The notes: a model not told the origin generated them from the letters alone. 64,000 nucleotides of DNA from Pseudomonas sp. PDM15 (GCF_014851565.1 NZ_JACVAA010000002.1:372001-436000); one strand, 5' to 3'; positions 52,057 through 61,432 are shown, counted from the first letter of the stretch. Numbers and translations are program-made.

Positions 52057-52103
52057 GTCGCTCCCGACGCTTCCCCCCTACCCCCTATCCTGAGGGACTC
52101 CTC

Positions 52104-52550
52104 ATGTACGTCCGCCTGTTTGCCGCGGTGTGGCTGCTCGTCTGCGCCTTTCTCGCCGTGGTCGCCTGGGGCTTCCAGGCACCCTTCTCGTATGACCCGG
52201 TCGGCCCCCGTGCCTACCCGCTGCTGCTGCTGACCCTGATGGCCGCCTCGGCCCTGTGGCTGCTGTGCAAACCCAGCGGCGAGCCGACCCTGCCGATTTC
52301 CTGGGCCCTGGCGCGCAAGGTGGCGCTGTGCATCGGCGCCCTGCTCGCCTACGCCCTGCTGTTCGAGCCCTTGGGCTTCATCCTCAGTACCGCTCTGGCG
52401 GGCTTCTCCCTCGGCCTGCTGTTCGGCGGCCGCCCGCTGCTCAGCGCCATCAGCGGCGCCCTAATGGGCGTGCTGCTGTACCTGCTGTTCGACTATCTGC
52501 TGGACGTGCCGCTACCACTGGGCCTGTTCGCCGCTTTCCTGGAGAGCTGA
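52104..52550 (+). CDS. tctB: Tricarboxylate transport membrane protein TctB
   Basis: A 148-residue protein with four membrane segments (VRLFAAVWLLVCAFLAVVAW, AYPLLLLTLMAASALWLL, VALCIGALLAYALLF, LLYLLFDYLL). The YDPVGPRAYPLLL stretch is typical. ATG 52104 has GAGGGA upstream; an earlier start would add 19 non-membrane residues. It forms the small subunit with TctA. Confidence 0.9.
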   Translation: MYVRLFAAVWLLVCAFLAVVAWGFQAPFSYDPVGPRAYPLLLLTLMAASALWLLCKPSGEPTLPISWALARKVALCIGALLAYALLFEPLGFILSTALAGFSLGLLFGGRPLLSAISGALMGVLLYLLFDYLLDVPLPLGLFAAFLES

Positions 52551-52551
52551 G

Positions 52552-54060
52552 ATGGAAACGCTGAATTTCTTGATGCAGGGCTTTGATGTCGCCACCCGCC
52601 CGGTCAACCTGCTGGTGGCGCTGTTCGGCGCCTTCGTCGGCACTGTGGTCGGCCTGCTGCCGGGCCTTGGCCCGATCAACGGCGTGGCCATCCTGCTGCC
52701 GCTGGCCTTCGCCCTCGGCCTGCCGCCGGAGACCGCGCTGATCCTGCTGGCCGCCGTGTACCTGGGCTGCGAGTACGGCGGGCGCATCTCCGCCATCCTG
52801 CTCAACGTGCCGGGCGACGCCGCGGCGATCATGACCACCCTCGACGGCTACCCGCTGGCGCGCCAGGGCAAGGGCGGCATCGCCCTGTCGCTGTCGGCCA
52901 TGAGCTCGTTCATCGGCAGCACCATCGCCACCATCGGCGTGGTGCTGTTCGCGCCGATCCTGGCCAACTGGGCGGTGGCCTTCGGCCCGGCCGAGTACTT
53001 CGTGCTGATGGTGTTCGCCATCGCCTGCCTGGGTGGCATGGTCGGTGACAAACCGGTCAAAACCCTGCTCGCCGCGCTGATCGGCCTGGGCCTGGCCACG
53101 GTCGGGGTCGACGCCACCACTGGCGTGTACCGCTTCACCTTCGACAGCGTCGGCCTGTCCGACGGCATCCAGTTCGTCATCGTGGTGATCGGCCTGTTCA
53201 GCGTCAGCGAGGTGCTGCTGATGCTCGAACACACCGCCACCGGCCAGCAGGCGGCCAAGGCCAGCGGGCGCATGCTGTTCAACGCCAAGGAATTCGCCTT
53301 CACCTGGTGGAGCAGCGTGCGCAGCTCGCTTGCCGGCTTCGTCATCGGCGTGCTGCCGGGTGCCGGGGCGACCATCGCCAGCGCCATCACCTACATGAGC
53401 GAGAAGCGTCTGGCCGGTGCCAGCAGCCGCTTTGGCGAAGGCGACCTGCGTGGCGTGGCGGCGCCGGAGGCGGCCAACAACGCCTCGGCCTGCGGCTCGC
53501 TGATCCCCATGCTGACCCTCGGCGTACCGGGCTCGGGCACCACGGCGGTAATGATCGGCGCCCTGACCCTGTACAACATCACCCCCGGCCCGCTGCTGTT
53601 CGAGCAGCAGCCGGACGTGGTCTGGGGGCTTATCGCCTCGCTGTTCATCGGCAACGTCATCCTGCTGGTGATGAACATCCCGCTGGTCGGCCTGTTCGCC
53701 CGCATGCTCAGTGTGCCGACCTGGATCCTGGTGCCGGCCATCACCATCATCTCGGTGGTGGGCGTGTACGCCGTGCACAGCACCACCTTCGATCTGGTGC
53801 TGATGGCCGCGCTTGGCCTGTTCGGCTACCTGCTGCGCAAGATGGATTTTCCGCTGTCGTCGCTGATCCTCGGCTTCGTCCTCGGCGAGATGATGGAATC
53901 CAACCTGCGCCGCGCCCTGTCGATCAGCAACGGCGACCTGGCGATCCTCTGGTCCAGCCCGATCACCGTCGCGCTCTGGGGTCTGGCCATCCTGATGCTG
54001 GCCCTGCCCGGCATCCGCTGGTGGCGCAACCGGCGCAAGCTGCAGGCAGCGCATGCCTAA
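52552..54060 (+). CDS. tctA: Tricarboxylate transport membrane protein TctA
   Basis: A 502-residue protein with about twelve membrane segments. TctA motifs GLLPGLGPINGVAILLPL and GVLPGAGATIASAITYMSE are both present, the twin glycine-rich loops that bind substrate in the tripartite tricarboxylate family. It imports citrate-like acids with Na+ or H+. One base after tctB; overlaps the AbrB-type gene by eight bases. Confidence 0.95.
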   Translation: METLNFLMQGFDVATRPVNLLVALFGAFVGTVVGLLPGLGPINGVAILLPLAFALGLPPETALILLAAVYLGCEYGGRISAILLNVPGDAAAIMTTLDGYPLARQGKGGIALSLSAMSSFIGSTIATIGVVLFAPILANWAVAFGPAEYFVLMVFAIACLGGMVGDKPVKTLLAALIGLGLATVGVDATTGVYRFTFDSVGLSDGIQFVIVVIGLFSVSEVLLMLEHTATGQQAAKASGRMLFNAKEFAFTWWSSVRSSLAGFVIGVLPGAGATIASAITYMSEKRLAGASSRFGEGDLRGVAAPEAANNASACGSLIPMLTLGVPGSGTTAVMIGALTLYNITPGPLLFEQQPDVVWGLIASLFIGNVILLVMNIPLVGLFARMLSVPTWILVPAITIISVVGVYAVHSTTFDLVLMAALGLFGYLLRKMDFPLSSLILGFVLGEMMESNLRRALSISNGDLAILWSSPITVALWGLAILMLALPGIRWWRNRRKLQAAHA

Positions 54061-55069
54061 CTGGCTGCTCACCCCTGTCGCCGGCGCCGCCGGCGGCTAC
54101 CTGGCCAGCCTGGTGGGCTGGCCTTTGCCGTGGATGGTCGGCTCCCTGCTGGCGGTCATGCTGCTGCGCTGTCTCGGCGGCCTGGAACTGGGCGAGGTGC
54201 CTGGTGCACGCAAGCTGGGCCAGTGGCTGGTCGGCACCGGCATCGGCTTGCACTTCAGCCCGGCGGTGCTCGAGCAGGTACTCGCTCACGGCGGCGTACT
54301 GCTGGCCGGCGCGCTCGCCACCAGCCTGACCTGCCTGATCGGCATCGCCCTGCTGCGCCGCTCCGGCGTCGACCGCGCCACGGCGTTCTTCGCCAGCATG
54401 CCCGGCGGCGCCAGCGAGATGGTCAACCTCGGCCAGCGCAATGGCGCGCAGACCGGTGAAGTGGCGGCCGGGCAAAGCGTGCGCCTGCTGCTGGTGGTGC
54501 TCTGCGTGCCGGCGCTGTTCCAGTGGTGGCTGGGCGCCGCTCCCGCACTGGCGCATGCCGGCGGCGCCAGCGACCTGCCGACCCTGAGCGCGCTGCTGGC
54601 CGGCGGCGCCCTGTTCGCCCTGCTCTGGCAACGCCTGCGCCAACCCAACCCCTGGCTGCTCGGGCCAATCCTGTTCTCCGCCGTCGGCGCGGTATGGCTG
54701 GATCGCCCGCTGAGCCTGCCCGGCGGCACCAGCGAAGTCGGCCAGTGGCTGATCGGCAGCGCCCTGGGCTGCCATTTCAACCGCGAATTCTTCCGTCGCG
54801 CGCCGCGCTTTATCGGCCTGGTGCTGGTGGCTACCGGGCTGGCCATGCTCGCCGCCGCGCTGGTAGCCGAGGCGCTGAGCTGGCTGGGCGCGCTGGATCA
54901 CCGTTCGCTGATGCTCGGCATGATGCCCGGCGGCATCGCCGAGCTAAGCCTGACCGCCGAGGCGCTGGCCCTGTCGGTACCGCTGATCACCGGCCTGCAG
55001 GTGCTGCGCCTGATGTGCGTGCTGTTCTTCGCCGAGCCAGCCTTCCGCCTGTGGCAACGACGAGGCTAG
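54053..55069 (+). CDS. AbrB-family membrane protein
   Basis: A 338-residue protein with an internal duplication: FFASMPGGASEMV in the first half and LGMMPGGIAELSL in the second, each at the end of a set of membrane helices, as in the AbrB_dup family (not the DNA-binding AbrB). Members are annotated as putative ammonia monooxygenases or transporters, without proof. Coupling with tctA by an eight-base overlap suggests it helps carboxylate transport. Confidence 0.85.
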   Translation: MPNWLLTPVAGAAGGYLASLVGWPLPWMVGSLLAVMLLRCLGGLELGEVPGARKLGQWLVGTGIGLHFSPAVLEQVLAHGGVLLAGALATSLTCLIGIALLRRSGVDRATAFFASMPGGASEMVNLGQRNGAQTGEVAAGQSVRLLLVVLCVPALFQWWLGAAPALAHAGGASDLPTLSALLAGGALFALLWQRLRQPNPWLLGPILFSAVGAVWLDRPLSLPGGTSEVGQWLIGSALGCHFNREFFRRAPRFIGLVLVATGLAMLAAALVAEALSWLGALDHRSLMLGMMPGGIAELSLTAEALALSVPLITGLQVLRLMCVLFFAEPAFRLWQRRG

Positions 55070-55080
55070 ACCCACGTTTA

Positions 55081-55107
55081 GGCCCGCCGCGTGCGGGCCT
55101 CTTTTTT
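55081..55107 (+). terminator. Terminator of the tct operon
   Basis: GGCCCGC (55081-55087) and GCGGGCC (55093-55099) with loop CGCGT, followed by T-C-TTTTTT. Confidence 0.9.
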
Positions 55108-55114
55108 AACAGGC

Positions 55115-55140
55115 AAAAAAATGGGCGACCGAAGTCGCCC
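55115..55140 (-). terminator. Terminator of the CcoM-like gene
   Basis: On the minus strand GGGCGAC, TTCG loop, GTCGCCC (55123-55140) then A and seven T (55115-55121). It faces the tct terminator. Confidence 0.88.
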
Positions 55141-55171
55141 TAAATGCCTTGCGTGCACTGGTTCGGAAGGA

Positions 55172-55303
55172 TCACTCGGCCTTGGCGATTGCCTTGGCTT
55201 TCTTGTGCGAATCCTTCCAGATGAAGAGACCGACGCCGCCGAAGAAGGCGACCATCAGGGCGACTGTGCCGATGCCGGCGAGAACTACGGTATCGAGGAA
55301 CAT
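55172..55303 (-). CDS. Single-span membrane protein, CcoM-like
   Basis: A 43-residue protein (MFLDTVVLAGIGTVALMVAF..., ending AIAKAE) with one membrane helix and a basic tail IWKDSHKKAK. AGGAGG lies seven bases before the ATG. It resembles CcoM, the small subunit found in the cbb3 oxidase of P. stutzeri, by length, the MF-D-V start and FIWKDS. A perfect Anr site with a well-placed -10 stands upstream, as expected for an oxygen-limitation gene. It would then stabilise a cbb3 oxidase encoded elsewhere. Confidence 0.6.
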   Translation of the reverse strand: MFLDTVVLAGIGTVALMVAFFGGVGLFIWKDSHKKAKAIAKAE

Positions 55304-55340
55304 GGCTGCCTCCTGAGCTGTGCCGTGTCGTGATGGGCTC

Positions 55341-55381
55341 AGATTAGAGGAGGCGTGGCGGCGGGAATTGATCCGGATCAA
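55341..55381 (-). promoter_or_regulatory. Anr (FNR-type) site and -10 of the CcoM-like gene
   Basis: TTGAT-CCGG-ATCAA at 55368-55381 is a perfect FNR/Anr box. On the minus strand TAATCT (55341-55346) follows as a -10. The box centre is about 41 bases before the predicted start of transcription near 55334, the class II position for activation. Confidence 0.85.
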
Positions 55382-55446
55382 TGTCCGGTGAGGTGGGCGC
55401 CGCGACAGGGCGCCGCAGGCGGGTGGCTACTGGCGTGTGCGGACGC

Positions 55447-55599
55447 TCAGCGCTTCTTCTTCGGCTTGGATTTACCCTTGCCCTTAAGCGGCATGGCCTG
55501 CTCGAAGGCCTGGCGCATATCGTCCAGCTTCTTGTCATGCAGGTCGTGGATGCGCTTGCCGCGCTCGGCGGTGAAGTCGATCAGCTTGTCGTCGCTCAT
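55447..55599 (-). CDS. Small lysine-rich hypothetical protein
   Basis: A 50-residue protein (MSDDKLIDFTAERGKRIHDL, ending KPKKKR). The first part is an amphipathic helix and the tail is strongly basic. It starts at 55599, overlapping the stop of the AlkB-like gene as ATGA, so it is translated with it. The basic tail could bind nucleic acid, which would fit a repair enzyme partner, but this is inference. Confidence 0.65.
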   Translation of the reverse strand: MSDDKLIDFTAERGKRIHDLHDKKLDDMRQAFEQAMPLKGKGKSKPKKKR

Positions 55600-56198
55600 G
55601 GTCGGGACCGGATCAGGCGGAAAGTAAGGTTGATGCGTGGCGCCACCGGCTTGCGGGTTTTCGCCACCTGATGCTGCCAATGATGCTGCGTTGCGCCGGC
55701 CATGACCAGCAGCGAACCGCTATCGAGTTGCAGAGAATGCTCGATGCGCCCGCTGCCCTTGCGCCGCAGGTCGAAACGGCGTGGCCCACCAAGGTTGAGC
55801 GAGGCGACCAGCGGATTGCGCCCGAGCTCGGGTTCGTCGTCGCTGTGCCAGCCCATGGAGTCGTTGCCGTCGCGGTAGTAGTTGAGCAGCACGCCGTTGA
55901 GCGGCTGGCCAGCCACCTCTTCCACCCGTGCGCGGATGTCGGCCAGCAGCGGCGTCCAAGGCAGTGGCTGGTGGATCAGGCCGGAATAGCGGTAGCTGGC
56001 CTCGGGGTCGCCATACCAGGCCAGCAAGCGCGGCACGGGGAAATGCTGACCGTGGATCAGCAGCTGTGGCTGCTCCCAGGGCGTCTCGGCGGCCAGCTGC
56101 TGCAGCCATTGTTCGGCGACAGTCGCATCCAGCCAGTGCGGGCGGAAATCCAGCTCGGCGTCTGGCAGTTCCAGTACTGGGGAATCGAACAGATCCAC
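55596..56198 (-). CDS. AlkB-like 2-oxoglutarate/Fe(II) dioxygenase
   Basis: A 200-residue AlkB-family protein. Iron ligands are in WHSDDE (His and Asp) and the distal His in ATQHHWQHQ; 2-oxoglutarate is bound by RINLTFR. AlkB enzymes remove methyl groups from DNA or RNA bases. GTG 56198 is preferred as start (MDLFDSPVLELPDAELDF), just after the upstream gene stop; ATG 56225 would overlap that gene by 22 bases. In other pseudomonads it is found near rapA too. Confidence 0.85.
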   Translation of the reverse strand: MDLFDSPVLELPDAELDFRPHWLDATVAEQWLQQLAAETPWEQPQLLIHGQHFPVPRLLAWYGDPEASYRYSGLIHQPLPWTPLLADIRARVEEVAGQPLNGVLLNYYRDGNDSMGWHSDDEPELGRNPLVASLNLGGPRRFDLRRKGSGRIEHSLQLDSGSLLVMAGATQHHWQHQVAKTRKPVAPRINLTFRLIRSRP

Positions 56199-56203
56199 GC
56201 GGG

Positions 56204-56503
56204 TCAGACTTCCACGTCCACCCACAGGCCCTGGCGCGGCAGCTCCTCCAGCAGCTTTTCCTCCTCGGGGTTGTGGGCCTCCAGCTCGGCCAGCTCCTCC
56301 GGGGTGTAGCCACGGCGCTGGCGCCGGCGCTGCTCCTCGCGCAGCAGCTCCTCGGCTTCCTGCGGGTGCCGTTTGTCCAGTTCCACCGCGCTCTCGTTGG
56401 AGCTCTCGTTGGTCGGCGTCACCGGCGGAATGTCCGGGCGCGGCTTGATCACGTCCTGTTGGGCGGTGACCGGGACCAGGCTATGGGGAATGGGCGGCAG
56501 CAT
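56204..56503 (-). CDS. Conserved hypothetical protein near rapA
   Basis: A 99-residue hydrophilic protein: MLPPIPHSLVPVTAQQDVI, a disordered start with TNESSNES, and a charged helix (EEAEELLREEQRRRQRRG). Conserved Pseudomonas hypotheticals of this shape are found beside the AlkB-like gene, as I recall. Translationally close to the AlkB-like gene (five bases). It is divergent from rapA. Function unknown. Confidence 0.7.
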   Translation of the reverse strand: MLPPIPHSLVPVTAQQDVIKPRPDIPPVTPTNESSNESAVELDKRHPQEAEELLREEQRRRQRRGYTPEELAELEAHNPEEEKLLEELPRQGLWVDVEV

Positions 56504-56669
56504 CGGTGCTCTCCGTGGTTAACCCAACTGTCGGCCGGATGGACTCCAACTTGAACCGGCGCTCGCTACACTTTCGACTCAGGCCGCACGCATTGATTCA
56601 GCCACGGGCGTCGCTCTCGACGCGGCGTTCCGCTAACATACGCCGCTTTTTTCGCAGCTGGGGCATTTC

Positions 56670-59525
56670 ATGGCAAGTAGTGGCATTGTGCAGTACCAAC
56701 CGGGGCAACGCTGGATCAGCGACAGCGAGGCGGAACTCGGCCTGGGCACCATCCTCACTTCCGACGGCCGTCTGCTCACCGTGCTCTATCCGGCCACCGG
56801 CGAAACTCGCCAGTACGCCCTGCGCAACGCCCCACTGACCCGCGTGCGCTTCGCCCCGGGTGACGAGATTACCCACTTCGAGGGCTGGAAGCTGACCGTG
56901 CAGGAAGTCGAGGACGTCGACGGCCTGCTGGTCTACCACGGCTTCGATGCCCAGCACGCACCCTACAGCCTGCCGGAAACCCAGCTGTCCAACTTCATCC
57001 AGTTCCGCCTAGCCAGCGACCGCCTGTTCGCCGGGCAGATCGACCCGCTGAACTGGTTCGCCCTGCGCTACCACACCCTGGAACACCAGAGCCGCCTGCT
57101 GCAGTCCAGCCTGTGGGGCCTGGGCGGCGCCCGCGCCCAGCCGATCGCCCACCAGCTGCACATCGCCCGCGAAGTCGCCGACCGCATGGCCCCGCGCGTC
57201 CTGCTGGCCGACGAAGTGGGCCTGGGCAAGACCATCGAGGCCGGTCTGGTAATCCACCGCCAGCTGCTCTCCGGCCGCGCCAGCCGCGTGCTGATCCTGG
57301 TTCCAGAAAACCTGCAGCACCAGTGGCTGGTGGAGATGCGCCGCCGCTTCAACCTGCAGGTCGCCCTATTCGATGCCGAGCGCTTCGCCGAGAGCGATGC
57401 CAGCAACCCGTTCGAGGACACCCAGCTGGCGCTGGTCTCCTTGGAATGGCTGAAGGACAGCGAGAAGGCCCAGGACGCCGCCTTCGCCGCCGGCTGGGAC
57501 CTGCTGGTGGTCGACGAGGCGCACCACCTGGTCTGGCACACGGAAAAGGCCAGCGACGAATATCGCCTGGTCGAACAGCTGGCCGAGACCATCCCCGGCG
57601 TGCTGCTGCTCACTGCCACCCCGGAACAGCTGGGCCTGGAAAGTCACTTCGCGCGCCTGCGCCTGCTAGACCCGGACCGCTTCCATGATCTGGATGCCTT
57701 CCGCGCCGAAAGCGCCAACTACAAGCCGATCGCCGAGGCGGTGCAGGAGCTGCTCGATGAGGGCCGCCTGTCCGAGAAGGCCCATGCCACCATCAGCGGC
57801 TTCCTCGGCAACGAGGGCGAGGCGCTGCTGGCCGCCGTCACCGATGGCGACAGCGACGCCGCCGCGCGCCTGATCCGCGAGCTGCTCGACCGCCACGGCA
57901 CCGGCCGCCTGCTGTTCCGCAACACCCGCGCCGCCGTGCAGGGCTTCCCCCAGCGCGAACTGCACCCCTACCCGCTGGCCAACCCGGTGGAGTACATGGA
58001 GCTGCCGCTGGGCGAGCACGCCGACCTCTACCCGGAAGTCAGCTACCAGGCCCAGGACAGCAGCGAAGACACCCGCTGGTGGAAATTCGACCCGCGTGTG
58101 GACTGGCTGATCGACACCCTGAAGATGCTCAAGCGCGTGAAGGTGCTGGTGATCTGCGCCCACGCCGAAACCGCGATGGACCTGGAAGACGCCCTGCGTG
58201 TGCGCTCCGGTATTCCGGCCACGGTGTTCCACGAGGGCATGAACATCCTCGAGCGCGACCGCGCCGCCGCCTACTTCGCCGACGAGGAATTCGGCGCCCA
58301 GGTGCTGATCTGCTCCGAGATCGGCTCCGAAGGCCGCAACTTCCAGTTCAGCCACCATCTGGTGCTGTTCGACCTGCCGGCCCATCCGGACCTGCTCGAG
58401 CAGCGTATCGGCCGCCTCGACCGCATCGGCCAAAAGCACGTCATCCAGCTGCACGTGCCGTACCTGGAGAACAGCCCGCAGGAGCGTCTGTTCCAGTGGT
58501 ACCACCAGGCGCTGAACGCCTTCCTCAATACCTGCCCGACCGGCAACGCCCTGCAGCACCAGTTCGGCCCGCGCCTGCTGCCACTGCTGGAAGACAGCGA
58601 CGACGGCCTCTGGCAGACCCTGCTGGACGAGGCCAAGGCCGAGCGCGAGCGCCTGGAAGGCGAGCTGCACAGCGGCCGTGACCGTCTGCTGGAACTCAAC
58701 TCCGGTGGCGCCGGCAACGGCCAGCAGTTGGTCGAGGATATCCATGAGCAAGACGACCAGTTCGCCCTGCCGATCTACATGGAAGAGCTGTTCGACGCCT
58801 TCGGCATCGACAGCGAGGACCACTCCGAGAACGCCTTGGTGCTGCGCCCAAGCGAGAAGATGCTCGACGCCAGCTTCCCGCTCGGCGACGACGAGGCGGT
58901 GACCGTCACCTACGACCGCAACCAGGCCCTGGCCCGCGAGGACATGCAGTTCCTCACCTGGGAACATCCCATGGTGCAGGGCGGCATGGACCTGGTGCTG
59001 TCCGGCTCGATGGGCAACACCGCCGTGGCGCTGATCAAGAACAAGGCGCTGAAACCTGGCACTGTGCTGCTCGAGCTGCTCTACGTCAGCGAAGTGGTGG
59101 CGCCCAAGGCCCTGCAGCTGAGTCGCTTCCTGCCGCCGGTAGCCCTGCGCAGCCTGCTCGACCCCAACGGCAACGACCTGGCCAGCAAGGTCGCCTTCGA
59201 CACCCTCAACGACCAGCTGGAGACGGTACCGCGCGCCAGCGCCAACAAGTTCGTGCAGGCCCAGCGCGACGTGCTGGCCAAGCAGATCAACGCCGCCGAG
59301 GCGAAGATCGCACCGCGCCACAACGAGCGGGTGAGCGAGGCGCGCCAGCGCTTCACCGCGACCCTGGATGAGGAAATCGCCCGCATGACCGCCCTGCAGG
59401 CGGTCAACCCGACGGTGCGCAGCAGCGAGATCGAGGCCCTGCGCAAGCAGCGCGAGAGCGGCCTGGCCTTCCTCGACAAGGCGGCCCTGCGTCTGGAGGC
59501 GATCCGGGTGCTGGTGGCCGGCTGA
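56670..59525 (+). CDS. rapA: RNA polymerase-associated ATPase RapA
   Basis: A 951-residue SWI2/SNF2 protein. Two N-terminal Tudor-like domains, Walker [14 protein letters not shown] (about 180-192), DEAH at 282-285, and the second helicase lobe with GRLDRIGQ. RapA recycles RNA polymerase after transcription. Divergent from the small hypothetical gene upstream. The start ([20 protein letters not shown]) matches the family's length of about 950-970. A terminator lies right after. Confidence 0.96.
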   Translation: MASSGIVQYQPGQRWISDSEAELGLGTILTSDGRLLTVLYPATGETRQYALRNAPLTRVRFAPGDEITHFEGWKLTVQEVEDVDGLLVYHGFDAQHAPYSLPETQLSNFIQFRLASDRLFAGQIDPLNWFALRYHTLEHQSRLLQSSLWGLGGARAQPIAHQLHIAREVADRMAPRVLLADEVGLGKTIEAGLVIHRQLLSGRASRVLILVPENLQHQWLVEMRRRFNLQVALFDAERFAESDASNPFEDTQLALVSLEWLKDSEKAQDAAFAAGWDLLVVDEAHHLVWHTEKASDEYRLVEQLAETIPGVLLLTATPEQLGLESHFARLRLLDPDRFHDLDAFRAESANYKPIAEAVQELLDEGRLSEKAHATISGFLGNEGEALLAAVTDGDSDAAARLIRELLDRHGTGRLLFRNTRAAVQGFPQRELHPYPLANPVEYMELPLGEHADLYPEVSYQAQDSSEDTRWWKFDPRVDWLIDTLKMLKRVKVLVICAHAETAMDLEDALRVRSGIPATVFHEGMNILERDRAAAYFADEEFGAQVLICSEIGSEGRNFQFSHHLVLFDLPAHPDLLEQRIGRLDRIGQKHVIQLHVPYLENSPQERLFQWYHQALNAFLNTCPTGNALQHQFGPRLLPLLEDSDDGLWQTLLDEAKAERERLEGELHSGRDRLLELNSGGAGNGQQLVEDIHEQDDQFALPIYMEELFDAFGIDSEDHSENALVLRPSEKMLDASFPLGDDEAVTVTYDRNQALAREDMQFLTWEHPMVQGGMDLVLSGSMGNTAVALIKNKALKPGTVLLELLYVSEVVAPKALQLSRFLPPVALRSLLDPNGNDLASKVAFDTLNDQLETVPRASANKFVQAQRDVLAKQINAAEAKIAPRHNERVSEARQRFTATLDEEIARMTALQAVNPTVRSSEIEALRKQRESGLAFLDKAALRLEAIRVLVAG

Positions 59526-59540
59526 CCTGTTCGGCAAAAC

Positions 59541-59567
59541 AAAAAAGGCAGCCTCGGCTGCCCTTTT
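59541..59567. terminator. Bidirectional terminator between rapA and the SDR gene
   Basis: GGCAGC (59547-59552) and GCTGCC (59557-59562) with A-run before and T-run after, serving both convergent genes. Confidence 0.88.
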
Positions 59568-59582
59568 TCATTGCCGCGCGAC

Positions 59583-60392
59583 TCAGGCGCCGCCGATCTT
59601 GGCGCGCATCTTCTCGCACATCTTGGTCATCTCGTCGTAGATGACCTGCGGCTGCTGGCGCTTGATGGCCCAGGCCATACGGCCCTGCTCGTGGGGCAGA
59701 ATCATGAACTCGCCCTTGGCCACTTCGTCGTAGACATAGGCGGCGATGTCCGCGGCGCTGATCGGGCTGCCTTCCAGCAGCTTGCCGACCTGCTGCTTCA
59801 TCTCCGGGGTCGGGCCACGGAACGAGTCCAGCAGGTTGGTCTGGAAGAACGACGGGCAGACCACGTGCACCGCCACTTCCTCGGGCTTGAGTTCGATCAG
59901 CAGGCTCTCCGAGAGCGCCACCACGCCGGCCTTGGCCACGTTGTAGTTGCTCATCGCCGGGCCTTGCATCAGCGCCGCCATGGAGGCGATGTTGATGATC
60001 TTGCCCTTGCTGGCGCGCAGCAGCGGCAGGAAGGCCTTGCAGCCCTTGATCACGCCCATCAGGTTGATCGACAGCTGCCAGTCCCAGTCTTCCAGGCTGA
60101 GGTCGGCGAAGAAGCCACCGGCCGCCACACCGGCATTGTTGACCAGCACGTCCAGACCGCCGAAGCGCTCCTCGCAGGCCTGGGCCACGGCAGTCAGCTG
60201 GCTGTAGTCGCGCACGTCGCAGCGCAGGGTGAAGCCATCGCCACCAGCCTCGCGCACCAGCTTGAGGGTTTCCGCCAGGCCGGGTTCGTTGACGTCGCAC
60301 AGCGCCAGGCGCCAGCCTTCACGGGCCCAACGCAGGGCGATCTCGCGTCCCAGACCGGAGCCAGCGCCGGTGATCATCATGCGGTTCTGCAT
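59583..60392 (-). CDS. SDR-family oxidoreductase
   Basis: A 269-residue classical short-chain dehydrogenase: TGAGSGLGREIA at the start, NNAGVAAGG, and the catalytic YNVAKAG. The C terminus has no membrane anchor. ATG 60392 is preferred since AAGG stands upstream and the protein starts at the Rossmann strand. Substrate unknown. It converges with rapA. Confidence 0.88.
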   Translation of the reverse strand: MQNRMMITGAGSGLGREIALRWAREGWRLALCDVNEPGLAETLKLVREAGGDGFTLRCDVRDYSQLTAVAQACEERFGGLDVLVNNAGVAAGGFFADLSLEDWDWQLSINLMGVIKGCKAFLPLLRASKGKIINIASMAALMQGPAMSNYNVAKAGVVALSESLLIELKPEEVAVHVVCPSFFQTNLLDSFRGPTPEMKQQVGKLLEGSPISAADIAAYVYDEVAKGEFMILPHEQGRMAWAIKRQQPQVIYDEMTKMCEKMRAKIGGA

Positions 60393-60499
60393 ACTGCTTT
60401 GCCTTTTGTTCTGTGGTGAAGTTGGGCCGAGTGTAGCCAAGGCATCCCGCGCGGCGGCACTGAATCAGGCGGCTGAATGACGGGCCACAAGTGCCGCCA

Positions 60500-60628
60500 G
60501 AACCTGTCCATGTAGAGCCAGACAAGGCAAAAACGGTCGAGGAAGCGCAGTTTACGAGTGGTAAATGAGCATTCCGAGACCGCTTTTAACGCCGTATGGC
60601 CGACAGCCAGGAGATCGTGGACAGGTTC
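60500..60628. repeat. Dispersed inverted-repeat element, copy C (129 bp)
   Basis: Ends are GAACCTGTCCATGTAG and GATCGTGGACAGGTTC, inverted repeats at most positions. The interior matches copy A when read on the other strand. The last base abuts the TGA stop (60629-60631) of the next minus-strand gene. The whole element could fold as one long imperfect hairpin. Confidence 0.88.
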
Positions 60629-61432
60629 TCATTGCCCTGCCCCGTCGAGGCGCTGAGTCACCGCCAGAATCAGGCTGGCGGTGAGCTTGCTGCGCTCCAC
60701 CGTGCCCATGAAGAAGCCCTCGGCATTGACCACCGGCAGGCTGTCGGTGCGCAGCTGCTCCATACGCTCCAGCGCCTCACGCCGCGAAGTGCTGCTGGCC
60801 ACCGCCGACTGCACGCCAACGAAGCCCGGCAGTTTGCTCAGCTCGTCCCAACTGGCCGCGTCGCTGCTGTTGAGCAGGCGCTCGAACTGCTGGTAGCCGG
60901 AGTCGCCAGCCACCCGCAGGTAGCCAATCAGATTGGCCGCATTGAACATGCCGAACAGCTTGCCGTCCGGCCGGTTGACCACCACCACACGCAGGTAGGA
61001 ACTGCCGGACAGCGACTCCAGATAGGTCTTCAGTGCCTCGCCGTAGTAGCCGCCATGGCCCAGGCGCAGCTCCAGGGCCTCGATGCGCTTTTCGATCAGC
61101 ACCCGCAGCTCGTTGATGCCGCCCTTGCCGGCCATCTGCATCACCTGCACGGCATCCTGCACGGTCAGCTGCTTGGCCGGCGCCACCTGCTCCTTGATCT
61201 TGCCTTGGGCGGCATCGGCCAGCAGCTCGCTGAGGTCGGCCTTGACCCCGAACATGTCGATGCCCTTGAGCTTGCCGGTGGCCAGCGCCACCACCAGCAG
61301 CGGGATGACCAGGAACACCAGGTCGATGGTCTTGATCTCGTACTTGCCGGCGGAGAACACCCGCAGCAATAGCGAACAGGCCACTAGCACCGCGCCGGCG
61401 ATCAGTAGAAAGAGGATGGTTGAGGCTTGCAT
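60629..61432 (-). CDS. Membrane protein with CBS-like regulatory domain
   Basis: A 267-residue protein with two N-terminal membrane segments (TILFLLIAGAVLVACSLLL, TIDLVFLVIPLLVVALAT) and a soluble rest. The C-terminal part (RREALERMEQLRTDSLPVVNAEGFFMGTVERSKL) reads like a CBS repeat, which commonly binds adenosine nucleotides; an earlier strand YLRVVVVNRPDGKLFGMFNA may be the other half. The stop abuts repeat copy C. Function unknown. Confidence 0.7.
   Translation of the reverse strand: MQASTILFLLIAGAVLVACSLLLRVFSAGKYEIKTIDLVFLVIPLLVVALATGKLKGIDMFGVKADLSELLADAAQGKIKEQVAPAKQLTVQDAVQVMQMAGKGGINELRVLIEKRIEALELRLGHGGYYGEALKTYLESLSGSSYLRVVVVNRPDGKLFGMFNAANLIGYLRVAGDSGYQQFERLLNSSDAASWDELSKLPGFVGVQSAVASSTSRREALERMEQLRTDSLPVVNAEGFFMGTVERSKLTASLILAVTQRLDGAGQ

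Noticed and set aside
52450..54072. A 540-codon minus-strand frame opposite tctA
   Set aside because: His/Gln/Asp-rich low-complexity product, the usual antisense shadow of membrane protein genes.
56514..56530. GGTTAACCCAAC near the rapA gap resembling the tctC-tctB palindrome
   Set aside because: Only the short core is shared and no outer arms are present, so it is not a second copy.
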